The position numbers were made by a program, and so were the translations under genes. This document shows positions 17,390 to 24,409 of a stretch of 64,000 nucleotides of DNA, in pieces. The stretch spans positions 174,969 to 238,968 of the forward strand of contig NZ_JAHCDA010000003.1 in assembly GCF_018413645.1 (NCBI RefSeq), written 5' to 3'. The first letter of the stretch is position 1. The number at the start of each line of letters is the position of its first letter. Below the pieces are notes generated by a model, which saw nothing but the letters and a program-made list of their open reading frames with translations, was not told the origin of the DNA and did not search any database. The stretch is from Roseococcus pinisoli. GTDB taxonomy: Bacteria; Pseudomonadota; Alphaproteobacteria; Acetobacterales; Acetobacteraceae.

Positions 17390-18360
17390 GGAGCGGAGGC
17401 GCGCAGCAGCGCCTCGATCGCCGCGGGCTCCGGGCGGCGATGGTAGAAGAGCGTGTGGAAGTCGCCGACGCGCCCTGCCAGCTCGCCCGCCGGTTGGCGG
17501 CCGAACAGCACGGGCAGCCAGATCAGGCCGAGCAGCCTGTTCACCGAGGGCGGCGTGTCCAGCCAGCCGAAGGGGCTGGCCGGCACCGTCCTGACGCGGC
17601 CTTCCCGGAAGGCGGTCAGCGCGCTCCAGGCCGGGTGGCCCTGCGCGGCGGCGGCGAAGCCCGGATCGGTGGCGAGAATCCAATCGGGGTTCCAGGCCCG
17701 GATCTGCTCGGTGCCCGTCGCGCTCCCGGCGATGGCCTCCGCGCCAGCGAGGTCGAGCGTTTCGGACGAAGCGGCGACCGGGGCGTCGAGCGCGACGGCG
17801 CCCCGCAGATACAGCACGCGCGGCCGGGTGGCCGAAGCAGGGGGGCGGGCCGCGGCCAGGATGCCCTCGGCTGCCTGCGCCAGCCTGCCGGCGGCGGGGC
17901 CACGGCCCAGGAGGGCGCCGAGCTCGCGATAGGTGTCGGGAATGCGGGCCAGGGCGCCGTCCAGCAGCAGCGTGGGCACGCCCGTCCTTTGCTGCACATC
18001 CTCGGCCAGGGCGACGTAGGGCGCGGCGACGCTGCCGTAGTCCAGCACGAGGTCGGGGCGGTCGCGCAGCAGGGCGTCGATGCCGGCGGCGCTGTCGCGG
18101 CCCGTGAGGCGGGGAAGGCCGGGCAGCCGCAGCACCTCCTCCGGCAGGAAGGCCGCCGCCGAGGCCGGTGGGGGCGCCGAGGGCCAGCCCGTCATCAGCT
18201 CGGGCGCGAGGCTATGGAGAAGAATGGCGGCCGGCGGCCCGGCCGGCACGACGCGGCGGAGGCGGTCGCCCAGCGTCACCGTGCGGCCCGTCGCGTCGCG
18301 CACCTCGCGCGCCGCCGCCGGCGTGGCCAGCAGCGTGGCGAGGAGCGCGCGGCGGAGCAT
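17386..18360 (-). CDS. Class III periplasmic binding protein of an ABC importer (BtuF/MolA-like)
   Basis: 324 aa with a signal peptide (LRRALLATLLATPAAA). The Peripla_BP_2 architecture includes VRDATGRTVTLGDRLRRVV, a first lobe ending in DRPDLVLDYGS, a long linking helix and NPDWILATDP. Such proteins bind siderophores, cobalamin, haem or molybdate/tungstate. The upstream molbindin gene ends in TGATG with this ATG, so they are coupled, which favours a molybdate or tungstate ligand as for Haemophilus MolA. No permease or ATPase gene is adjacent. GTG 18363 is an alternative start one codon earlier. Confidence 0.85.
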   Translation of the reverse strand: MLRRALLATLLATPAAAREVRDATGRTVTLGDRLRRVVPAGPPAAILLHSLAPELMTGWPSAPPPASAAAFLPEEVLRLPGLPRLTGRDSAAGIDALLRDRPDLVLDYGSVAAPYVALAEDVQQRTGVPTLLLDGALARIPDTYRELGALLGRGPAAGRLAQAAEGILAAARPPASATRPRVLYLRGAVALDAPVAASSETLDLAGAEAIAGSATGTEQIRAWNPDWILATDPGFAAAAQGHPAWSALTAFREGRVRTVPASPFGWLDTPPSVNRLLGLIWLPVLFGRQPAGELAGRVGDFHTLFYHRRPEPAAIEALLRASAP

Positions 18361-18569
18361 CACCCCACGCCGATCATCACGTCGGAGGCCTTCACGATCG
18401 CAGTGGCCTTCATGCCTTCCTTGAGGCCGAGCTCGTCCACCGCCTCGTTGGTGATGGAGGCGGTGATCGTCTCGCCGCCCGTCAGCTTCAGCTTCACATG
18501 CGAGGTAGTCGCGCCCTTGGTGACCGAGAGCACGGTCCCGGCGATCTGGTTGCGGGCGGAAATCTTCAT
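18360..18569 (-). CDS. Molbindin (Mop/TOBE domain) protein
   Basis: 69 aa single Mop domain: MKISARNQIAGTVLSVTKG at the start, TSHVKLKLTGGETITASIT in the middle and LKEGMKATAIVKASDVMIG at the end. This is the full length of a stand-alone molbindin, which oligomerises to store or buffer molybdate or tungstate in the cytoplasm. It is the first gene of a pair with the class III binding protein (one-base overlap) and lies 64 bp downstream of pcaB on the same strand, so read-through from the pca operon is possible. Confidence 0.92.
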   Translation of the reverse strand: MKISARNQIAGTVLSVTKGATTSHVKLKLTGGETITASITNEAVDELGLKEGMKATAIVKASDVMIGVG

Positions 18570-18633
18570 GGCGCGTCCCTTCCTGAGGCAGTCCGCCGAG
18601 GATAGCGAACTGCCCCCGGGCACGCCACGCCGA

Positions 18634-19980
18634 TCAACGCAGGCGGGCAAGCACCTGGTCGACGAAGGCGGTGGCGCTGCCGAGGTAGTTCTCCGGGTCG
18701 CACATGGCCTCGATCGCCGAGGCTTCCACGCGCGACGAGATCTCGGGCATCCGGCGCAGCGCCTCGGCCAGCGGGATGCCCTGGGCGATGGCCGCGTCGC
18801 AGGCATTGTTCACGAGGTGATGCGCCTCGCCGCGGCCGAGGACGGGCGCGAGCTCCATCATCACCTGCTCCGAGGCGATGAGGCCGCCCGTGGCCGCGAG
18901 GTTCTTCCGCATCCGGGCCGGGTCCACGACCATGCCTTCCGCCAGGAAGCGCGCCTGCGCCAGCGCGCCATGGGTGAGGTTGAAGGCCTGGCCGATGGCC
19001 AGCATCTCGGTCTGCCAGGGGCCAGTGCCGCGTTCCTGGTCCTGCGCCATCGCGGCCAGCACCTGCGGCACCAGCGCGTGCACGCCGCGCGACTGCGCGA
19101 TGATGTATTCACACGAAATCGGGTTGCGCTTCTGCGGCATGGTGGAGCTGCCGCCCCGGCCGAAGACATGCGGCTCGTTCACCTCCGCGACCTCGGTCTG
19201 CATCAGCAGGATCACATCCGTCGCGATCTTGGAGAGCGACCCGCAGACGAGGCCGAGGAAGTTCACCGCCTCGGCGATGCCGTCCCGCGCGACATGCCAG
19301 GGGATGTCCGGGCAGGCGAGGTCGAGCTCGCGCGCGAGCTCGCGCTGCACGGCGATGCCCTGCTCGCCCAGCGAGGCCAGCGTGCCGGCCGCGCCGCCCA
19401 GTTCCAGCCGCTCCACGCGGGGGCGGAGCTGGTCGAGGCGCTCCACCATGGTCAGCAGCGGCGAGAGCCAGACCGCGACCTTGTAGCCGAAGGTCACCGG
19501 CAGCGCGTGCTGGAGATGCGTGCGCCCCGCCATGATGGTCGCGCGGTGCCGCCGCGCCAGCCGGCCCAGCGCGGCGTTCACCGCCAGCAGCTCGCTGCGG
19601 ATGAGGGCCAGGCCGTCGCGCATCTGGAGGACGACGGCGGTGTCCATCACGTCCTGCGTGGTGGCGCCCCAATGCGTCCAGCGGCCGGCCTCGGGGCCCG
19701 AGGCGGCGGTGAGCTGCTTCACCAGCCCGACCACGGGATAGCCCGTGTTGCGCGTGGCTTCGGCGAGCGCCGCGAAGTCCAGCCCGTCGACGGCGGCGGC
19801 CGCGGTGATGGCGGCGGCCGCCTCGGCCGGCACGATGCCGAGGCGCGACTGGGCGCGGGCCAGGGCGGCCTCGAAGTCGAGCATGCGCTGGAGGAAGGCG
19901 CGCTCGCCCATCGCGGCGCGCATGGGATCGGTACCGTAGAGCGCGCCCAAGACGGGCGAGTCGGCGGGATTCACAGGCAT
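18634..19980 (-). CDS. pcaB: 3-carboxy-cis,cis-muconate cycloisomerase
   Basis: 448 aa of the fumarase/aspartase superfamily. The superfamily signature GSSTMPQKRNP is intact, and the WTHWGATTQDVMDTA and MAGRTHLQHALPVTFGYK blocks match PcaB and adenylosuccinate-lyase-like enzymes. It would lactonise beta-carboxymuconate to gamma-carboxymuconolactone in the beta-ketoadipate pathway. It follows pcaG with a 4-bp gap, the usual pcaHGB order, which makes the assignment firm. pcaC, pcaD, pcaIJ and pcaF are not in this window. Confidence 0.93.
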   Translation of the reverse strand: MPVNPADSPVLGALYGTDPMRAAMGERAFLQRMLDFEAALARAQSRLGIVPAEAAAAITAAAAVDGLDFAALAEATRNTGYPVVGLVKQLTAASGPEAGRWTHWGATTQDVMDTAVVLQMRDGLALIRSELLAVNAALGRLARRHRATIMAGRTHLQHALPVTFGYKVAVWLSPLLTMVERLDQLRPRVERLELGGAAGTLASLGEQGIAVQRELARELDLACPDIPWHVARDGIAEAVNFLGLVCGSLSKIATDVILLMQTEVAEVNEPHVFGRGGSSTMPQKRNPISCEYIIAQSRGVHALVPQVLAAMAQDQERGTGPWQTEMLAIGQAFNLTHGALAQARFLAEGMVVDPARMRKNLAATGGLIASEQVMMELAPVLGRGEAHHLVNNACDAAIAQGIPLAEALRRMPEISSRVEASAIEAMCDPENYLGSATAFVDQVLARLR

Positions 19981-19984
19981 GGGA

Positions 19985-20524
19985 TCAGACTTCCAGGAAG
20001 ACGGTTTCCGCCCCGCCCTGCAGCCGGATGTCGAGCTGCCAGGTTCCAGGGATGACCGGCGTTGCGATCATGGTGCAGCGCCGTTCGACCGGCACCAGCG
20101 CGAGCAGCGGATCGCTCTCGTTCAGGGGATCGTCGGCGAAATAAAGGCGCGTGGTGAGGTGGCGCAGCAGCCCGCGCGCGAAGATCGCGATCTGCACATG
20201 CGGCGCCTGAAGCGTGTTGCCGCGGCCGGGCACGGGCCCTGGCTTGAGGGTGGTGAAGCGGAAGCGTCCGCCGGCATCGGTGCCGCAGCGCCCGAAGCCC
20301 TGGAAGGCGCCGTCGTAGCGGCCTTCCGGGTCGGCGTGCCAGATCTCGATCATGGCGTCGGTGACGAGGGCGCCGTCGCCGTCCGTCACGGTACCCTGCA
20401 GGGTGATGCGTTCGCCCGCGATGCCGGCATTGGGCCCGTCCTCGCGCAGCAGGTCGGACCATTCGGGGAAGTCGATGAGGTGCCAGAAGGGCCCGGCGGT
20501 CTGATGGGCGGTGGCGGTGCTCAT
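19985..20524 (-). CDS. pcaG: Protocatechuate 3,4-dioxygenase alpha subunit
   Basis: 179 aa intradiol dioxygenase, alpha type. It opens TAHQTAGPFWHL, has the ITLQGTVTDGDGALVTDAMIEIW strand pair, and ends LDIRLQGGAETVF. As expected for alpha subunits it lacks the Tyr-Tyr-His-His iron set found in the beta subunit. Its ATG overlaps the pcaH stop by 4 bp. Confidence 0.94.
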   Translation of the reverse strand: MSTATAHQTAGPFWHLIDFPEWSDLLREDGPNAGIAGERITLQGTVTDGDGALVTDAMIEIWHADPEGRYDGAFQGFGRCGTDAGGRFRFTTLKPGPVPGRGNTLQAPHVQIAIFARGLLRHLTTRLYFADDPLNESDPLLALVPVERRCTMIATPVIPGTWQLDIRLQGGAETVFLEV

Positions 20525-21231
20525 GCCCGGCCCTCCTCGAAGGGCGTCGCGGCCTCACCACGCAGGGTGATGTCGAAGCGGTAGCCCAGCGCGAATTCCG
20601 GCCGGGTGATGTCCAGGTCGAATTTCCCGATCAACCGGTCGCGCGCGGCCTCGTCGGCGGTTGCGAGGAAGATGGGATCGAGCGCCAGCAGCGGATCGCC
20701 GGGGAAATACATCTGCGTGACGAGGCGCTGGGCGAAGCCGTGGCCGAAGAGGCTGAAATGGATGTGCGTCGGCCGCCAGGCATTGTGGTGGTTGCGCCAG
20801 GGATAGGCGCCGGGGCGGATGGTGGTGAAGCGGTACCAGCCTTCGTCATCGGTGAAGACGCGGCCCTGGCCGGAGAAATGCGGGTCGAGCGGCGCGTCGT
20901 GCTGGTCGCGGGCATGGTGGTAGCGGCCGGCCGAATTGGCCTGCCAGATCTCGACCATGGAGCCCCGCAAAGGCGCGCCGCGCTCGTCGAGGACCCGGCC
21001 GGCGACGATGATGCGCTCGCCCATCGCCGCATGGCCGTCGACCACCGAGAGATCGGCGTGGGAGGGCAGGGCGAAGCGCGGGGAACTCGCCTCCGTCAGC
21101 GTGACGGGCGCGCGGATCGGCTCCTGCTTCGGCGCTCTTCGATGGGTACTGCCGTAATCCGGGCTGTCGAGGGGCGGCTGGCTGCCGGGGACCGCACGGG
21201 CATAGGGGGTCGGATCGGTCATGCGGACCAT
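20521..21231 (-). CDS. pcaH: Protocatechuate 3,4-dioxygenase beta subunit
   Basis: 236 aa, the iron-binding catalytic subunit that cleaves protocatechuate between the two hydroxyl groups. Non-haem iron ligands are visible: Tyr in SAGRYHHARDQ, Tyr in RPGAYPW and the His-x-His of RPTHIHFSLFG. The operon pcaH-pcaG-pcaB is transcribed away from the riboflavin riboswitch. Start choice is between ATG 21231 and ATG 21222; neither has a good Shine-Dalgarno. No PcaQ or other regulator gene is next to it. Confidence 0.94.
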   Translation of the reverse strand: MVRMTDPTPYARAVPGSQPPLDSPDYGSTHRRAPKQEPIRAPVTLTEASSPRFALPSHADLSVVDGHAAMGERIIVAGRVLDERGAPLRGSMVEIWQANSAGRYHHARDQHDAPLDPHFSGQGRVFTDDEGWYRFTTIRPGAYPWRNHHNAWRPTHIHFSLFGHGFAQRLVTQMYFPGDPLLALDPIFLATADEAARDRLIGKFDLDITRPEFALGYRFDITLRGEAATPFEEGRA

Positions 21232-21331
21232 TCTAGGGGTCTAGGGCGAGCGTCATCAAACCGATCGACGAAGGTTGCCAAGGCGGCGTTGCGGGACAAT
21301 GTTGCACCTGCACCGGGATGTCCCGGGGCAA

Positions 21332-21482
21332 GCGTTCTCAGGGCGGGGTGGAAATCCCCACCGGCGGTGATGGCGAGCGATCGCCTCAGCCCGCGAGCGC
21401 CCGTTCCTCCCTGGAGGGGCGGGGTCAGCAGATCCGGTGCGATCCCGGAGCCGACGGTCATAGTCCGGATGGAAGAGAGCGC
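21332..21482 (+). promoter_or_regulatory. FMN riboswitch (RFN element)
   Basis: Textbook RFN element: GGGCGGGGTGGAAATCCCCA followed by CCGGCGGTGA, then AGCCCGCGAGCG, a variable GC-rich arm (about 21397-21424), CAGCAGATCCGGTG, CCGGAGCCGACGGT and the closing CATAGTCCGGATGGAAGAGA. It lies 86 bp before ribH. A 6-bp hairpin at 21492-21516 follows without a T-tract, so control is more likely at translation than by termination. Confidence 0.96.
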
Positions 21483-21491
21483 GATGCCATG

Positions 21492-21516
21492 CCGGCCCGA
21501 TCGCGCTTGCGGCCGG
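21492..21516 (+). promoter_or_regulatory. Hairpin between FMN aptamer and ribH (putative expression platform)
   Basis: CCGGCC at 21492-21497 pairs with GGCCGG at 21511-21516. It sits directly after the aptamer and before the ribH ribosome-binding site (AGAGGGAA). No poly-T follows. Its role as switching structure is inferred from position. Confidence 0.4.
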
Positions 21517-21568
21517 GGCGGCGGGGAATCGTGCGCCCTGATTCAGGTCTCAACCCGAAGAGGGAAGC

Positions 21569-22042
21569 ATGAATCAGACTGACAACACCCGTTTCGCCTT
21601 CATCCAATCCGGCTGGCACCGCGACATCGTCGGCCAAGGGCGGGAAGCCTTCCTGGCGGAGATGGCACGCCGCGGCGTGCCGGCCGGCCGCATCGACGTC
21701 CATACGGTGCCGGGCGCCTTCGAGATCCCTCTGCACGCCAAGCTCCTGGCGCGTTCCGGCCGCTATGCCGCGATCGTGGCCTGCGGGCTGGTCGTGGATG
21801 GCGGGATCTACCGCCACGAATTCGTGGCCGGCGCCGTGATCGACGCGCTGATGCGCGTGCAGCTGGAGACGGAGGTGCCGGTGATCTCGGCGGTGCTGAC
21901 GCCGCAGCATTTCCACGATCACGAGGAGCATCAGCGCTTCTTCAGCGACCACTTCCTCGTGAAGGGGAAGGAAGCGGCCACCGCCTGCCTCGATACGGTC
22001 GCGGCGCTCGCCGCGCTGACGGGCCTGCGGCAGGCCGCCTGA
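21569..22042 (+). CDS. ribH: 6,7-dimethyl-8-ribityllumazine synthase, RibH2 type
   Basis: 157 aa. It condenses 5-amino-6-ribitylaminouracil with dihydroxybutanone phosphate in riboflavin synthesis. The sequence (FAFIQSGWHRDIV, VPGAFEIPLHAKLLARSGRYAAIV, DGGIYRHEFVA, VPVISAVLTPQHFHDHEEH) fits the type II lumazine synthase of rhizobia and Brucella, which forms decamers rather than 60-mers. Control by the upstream FMN riboswitch is certain from position. It stands alone, not in a ribD-ribE-ribBA operon, which suits an alphaproteobacterium with a second ribH elsewhere. Confidence 0.95.
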   Translation: MNQTDNTRFAFIQSGWHRDIVGQGREAFLAEMARRGVPAGRIDVHTVPGAFEIPLHAKLLARSGRYAAIVACGLVVDGGIYRHEFVAGAVIDALMRVQLETEVPVISAVLTPQHFHDHEEHQRFFSDHFLVKGKEAATACLDTVAALAALTGLRQAA

Positions 22043-22100
22043 GTCCGAGCCCGGGGGGCGGCTTGCACGAGCTTGCGGCCCCGACGGTTCGGACGGAAGC

Positions 22101-22136
22101 TTCCCTCATCCCCGTCGATATCGGGGGTGAGGGGAA
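22101..22136. terminator. Strong hairpin downstream of ribH
   Basis: CCCTCATCCCCG (22103-22114) pairs with CGGGGGTGAGGG (22122-22133) with one wobble and a 7-nt loop; flanking TTC/GAA can extend it with a bulge. It lies 60 bp after the ribH stop. No T-run follows, so it may be a terminator of the GC-rich, non-canonical kind. The 180-bp gap holds nothing else that I can identify. Confidence 0.5.
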
Positions 22137-22222
22137 CGTCGGATGACACGCGATGGAAGCCGGGGCAGGCCTCTGATCGAAGGCGGCTCCGCTGGCCGTC
22201 GATCGTCGAGGGTGTCGATGCC

Positions 22223-23101
22223 TTGAGCACCACCGCGCGCCCGGCCTGGCTGACGGCCGCGCCCATCCTCTTCGTCTCGCTCTGGTCGGGCGGCTTCACG
22301 GCCATCAAGCTCTGCCTGCCCTATGTCGAGCCGCTGACGCTGCAGGTGCTGCGCTACGCCGTGGTGGTCGCGCTGCTGGGCCCGCTCTGGCTGGTGCTGC
22401 GCCCGGTCCGGCCCAGCCGCGCGACGCTGGTGCACCTGGTCCGCATGGGGCTGCTGGTGCAGTTCGCCTATTTCGCCTCGATGAACCTGGCCATGGCCCA
22501 TGGCATGGGGGCGGGGACGATCGCGCTGCTCATCGGGCTGCAGCCGGTGGTGGTGGCGCTGCTGGCACCGAGCATCGTGGGCGACCCGCCGGTGGGAAGG
22601 CGGGGATGGATCGGCCTGCTGCTGGGCATGGCGGGGGCCGGGCTGGTCATCGTCTCGGGCTCCGGCCTCGCGGCAAGCGGCTGGGTGGGGCTGTTCTTCG
22701 CGCTGGTGGCGCTGGCCGTGATGACCGGCGGCGCGCTGCTGGAGCGCAAGGGCCGGCCCACGGTCGATCTCGTCACCGCCAACCTCGTGATGTGCGGCGT
22801 GGCCCTGATCGCGACGCTGCCTCTGGCGGCCGGGCTGGAGAGCATGCGCGTGGAGCTCGCGCCGCAATTCTTCGTGGGGCTGGCCTACCTCGTCTTCGTG
22901 AACTCGCTGATCTCGCTGTCGCTGCTCTTCGCGATGCTGCGGCATGGCGAGGCCGCCCGGGCCTCCTCGGTGTTCTTCCTCGTGCCGCCGCTGGCCGGAC
23001 TGATCGCCTGGGCGGTGCTGGGGGACGTCATGAGCCCGCTGGCCATCGGCGGCACCGCGGTGGCGGCCCTTGGCGTCGCCTTGGTCGTCTGGAAGCGTTG
23101 A
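22223..23101 (+). CDS. DMT superfamily (EamA) transporter
   Basis: About 292 aa with ten predicted membrane helices in two EamA repeats, for example PILFVSLWSGGFTAIKLCLP at the start and PPLAGLIAWAVLGDVMSPLA near the end. It is an inner-membrane exporter of small metabolites, substrate unknown. I place the start at TTG 22223, which has GAGGG about 10 nt upstream and gives the usual family length; the frame remains open to 22073 but the extra 50 residues are not membrane-like. It follows ribH by 180 bp, beyond a strong hairpin. Confidence 0.85.
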   Translation: MSTTARPAWLTAAPILFVSLWSGGFTAIKLCLPYVEPLTLQVLRYAVVVALLGPLWLVLRPVRPSRATLVHLVRMGLLVQFAYFASMNLAMAHGMGAGTIALLIGLQPVVVALLAPSIVGDPPVGRRGWIGLLLGMAGAGLVIVSGSGLAASGWVGLFFALVALAVMTGGALLERKGRPTVDLVTANLVMCGVALIATLPLAAGLESMRVELAPQFFVGLAYLVFVNSLISLSLLFAMLRHGEAARASSVFFLVPPLAGLIAWAVLGDVMSPLAIGGTAVAALGVALVVWKR

Positions 23102-23109
23102 CCTCGACC

Positions 23110-23121
23110 GACCGAGCGGTC
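23110..23121. promoter_or_regulatory. GACCGAGCGGTC dyad, TetR-type operator candidate
   Basis: Inverted repeat GACCG-AG-CGGTC in the 55-bp gap between the EamA transporter and the LLM oxidoreductase, 36 bp before the latter's ATG. Half-sites of this kind are bound by many TetR-family repressors. The regulator is not encoded in this window, so binding is inferred only. Confidence 0.4.
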
Positions 23122-23156
23122 AGCCTGTTGGCCAAATTCCACCGGAGAACGTTCCC

Positions 23157-24353
23157 ATGGCCCATGCGGGTCTGAAATTCGGCATCTTCCTCGCCCCCTT
23201 CCACCGACTGGGCGACAACCCGACGCTGGCGATCCATCGCGACATCGACCTGCTGGTGGCGCTGGACTCGCTGGGCTTCGACGAGGCCTGGATCGGCGAG
23301 CACCACTCCGCCGGCTGGGAGACGATCGCGAGCCCCGAGCTCATCATCGCCGCCGCGGCCGAGCGCACCAAGCACATCAAGCTCGGCTCCGGCGTCACCA
23401 GCCTGCCTTATCACCACCCGTTCCTCGTGGCGCAGCGCTTCGTGCAGCTCGACCATATGACGCGCGGCCGCGCCATGCTGGGCTGCGGGCCGGGCGCGCT
23501 GATCTCCGACGCCTATATGATGGGGCTCGAGGCCAAGAACCAGCGGCCCCGCATGGAGGAGGCCCTCTCGGCCATCATGAAGCTCCTCGCCTGCGAGGAG
23601 CCGGTCACGGTGAAGACCGACTGGTTCGAGCTGCGCCAGGCGCGCCTGCACCTGGCGCCCTATTCCCACCCGACCTTCGACATCAAGGTCGCCTCCTCCA
23701 CCACGCCCTCGGGCGCGCTGGCGGCGGCGAAGCACGGGCTCGGCCTCATCTCGCTCGGCGCCGGTCTTCCGGGCGGCCCGCAGAAGCTCGCCGAGCAGTG
23801 GCGCCTGGCGGAGGCCGAGGCGGCGAAGCACGGCAAGACCATGGACCGCGCCAATTGGCGCCTGGTCGTGAACCTGCATTGCGCCGAGGATGACGAGCGC
23901 GCCATCCGCGAGGTGCGCCGCGGCGAGCGCATGGAGACCGAGGATTATTTCGGCGAGGTGCTGGGCCGCCCGCCGACGCGTTCCGAGGAGCCGCTGCGCG
24001 ACGGGCTGAAGGCCGGCACCACGCTGGTCGGTAGCCCGGAGACGGTGGCCAAGGGCATCGAGCGCCTGCTCGCCTTCACCGAGGGCGGCGCCGGCGGCAT
24101 CCTCTTCCGCGCGCATGAATGGGCCGACCGCGAGCAGACGCTGCGCAGCTTCGAGCTCTTCGCGCGCTGGGTCATGCCGCGCTTCCAGGGCAGCCTGCGC
24201 ATGCAGACCGAGAGCCGCGAATGGTGCGTGGCCAACCGCGAGGGCATCTTCGCGCCCAACCTCCAGGCCCTGAAGCAGGCCTTCGTGGATGCGGGCCAGG
24301 ATGTTCCGGAGATGGAGCGCCTGAAGCTGCGCGAGCGGCAGCCGGGCGACTGA
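23157..24353 (+). CDS. LLM-class flavin-dependent oxidoreductase
   Basis: 398 aa luciferase-like monooxygenase. Landmarks: KFGIFLAPFHRLGDNPTLAI, GFDEAWIGEHHSAGWE, HIKLGSGVTSLPYHHPF, DHMTRGRAMLGCGPGAL and VGSPETVAKGIERLL. It resembles limonene or alkanal monooxygenase-like FMN enzymes; a C-terminal extension of about 60 aa (SLRMQTESREWC to the end) is longer than in the shorter family member at 12412. GGAGA lies 10 nt before the ATG. A TetR-type dyad just upstream suggests ligand-induced expression. Confidence 0.88.
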   Translation: MAHAGLKFGIFLAPFHRLGDNPTLAIHRDIDLLVALDSLGFDEAWIGEHHSAGWETIASPELIIAAAAERTKHIKLGSGVTSLPYHHPFLVAQRFVQLDHMTRGRAMLGCGPGALISDAYMMGLEAKNQRPRMEEALSAIMKLLACEEPVTVKTDWFELRQARLHLAPYSHPTFDIKVASSTTPSGALAAAKHGLGLISLGAGLPGGPQKLAEQWRLAEAEAAKHGKTMDRANWRLVVNLHCAEDDERAIREVRRGERMETEDYFGEVLGRPPTRSEEPLRDGLKAGTTLVGSPETVAKGIERLLAFTEGGAGGILFRAHEWADREQTLRSFELFARWVMPRFQGSLRMQTESREWCVANREGIFAPNLQALKQAFVDAGQDVPEMERLKLRERQPGD

Positions 24354-24409
24354 TCGCCCGTTAGGGCGCGCCGGTCCTGCGATGGCTTCGGCTGTCGCGG
24401 ATCGGCGCC

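Noticed and set aside
17440-20055. Long plus-strand open frame of 871 codons opposite the binding protein, molbindin, pcaB and pcaG
   Set aside because: It is the complement of well-supported genes, has low-complexity Arg/Gly/Ala composition and no domains. Such frames are expected at about 70% GC.
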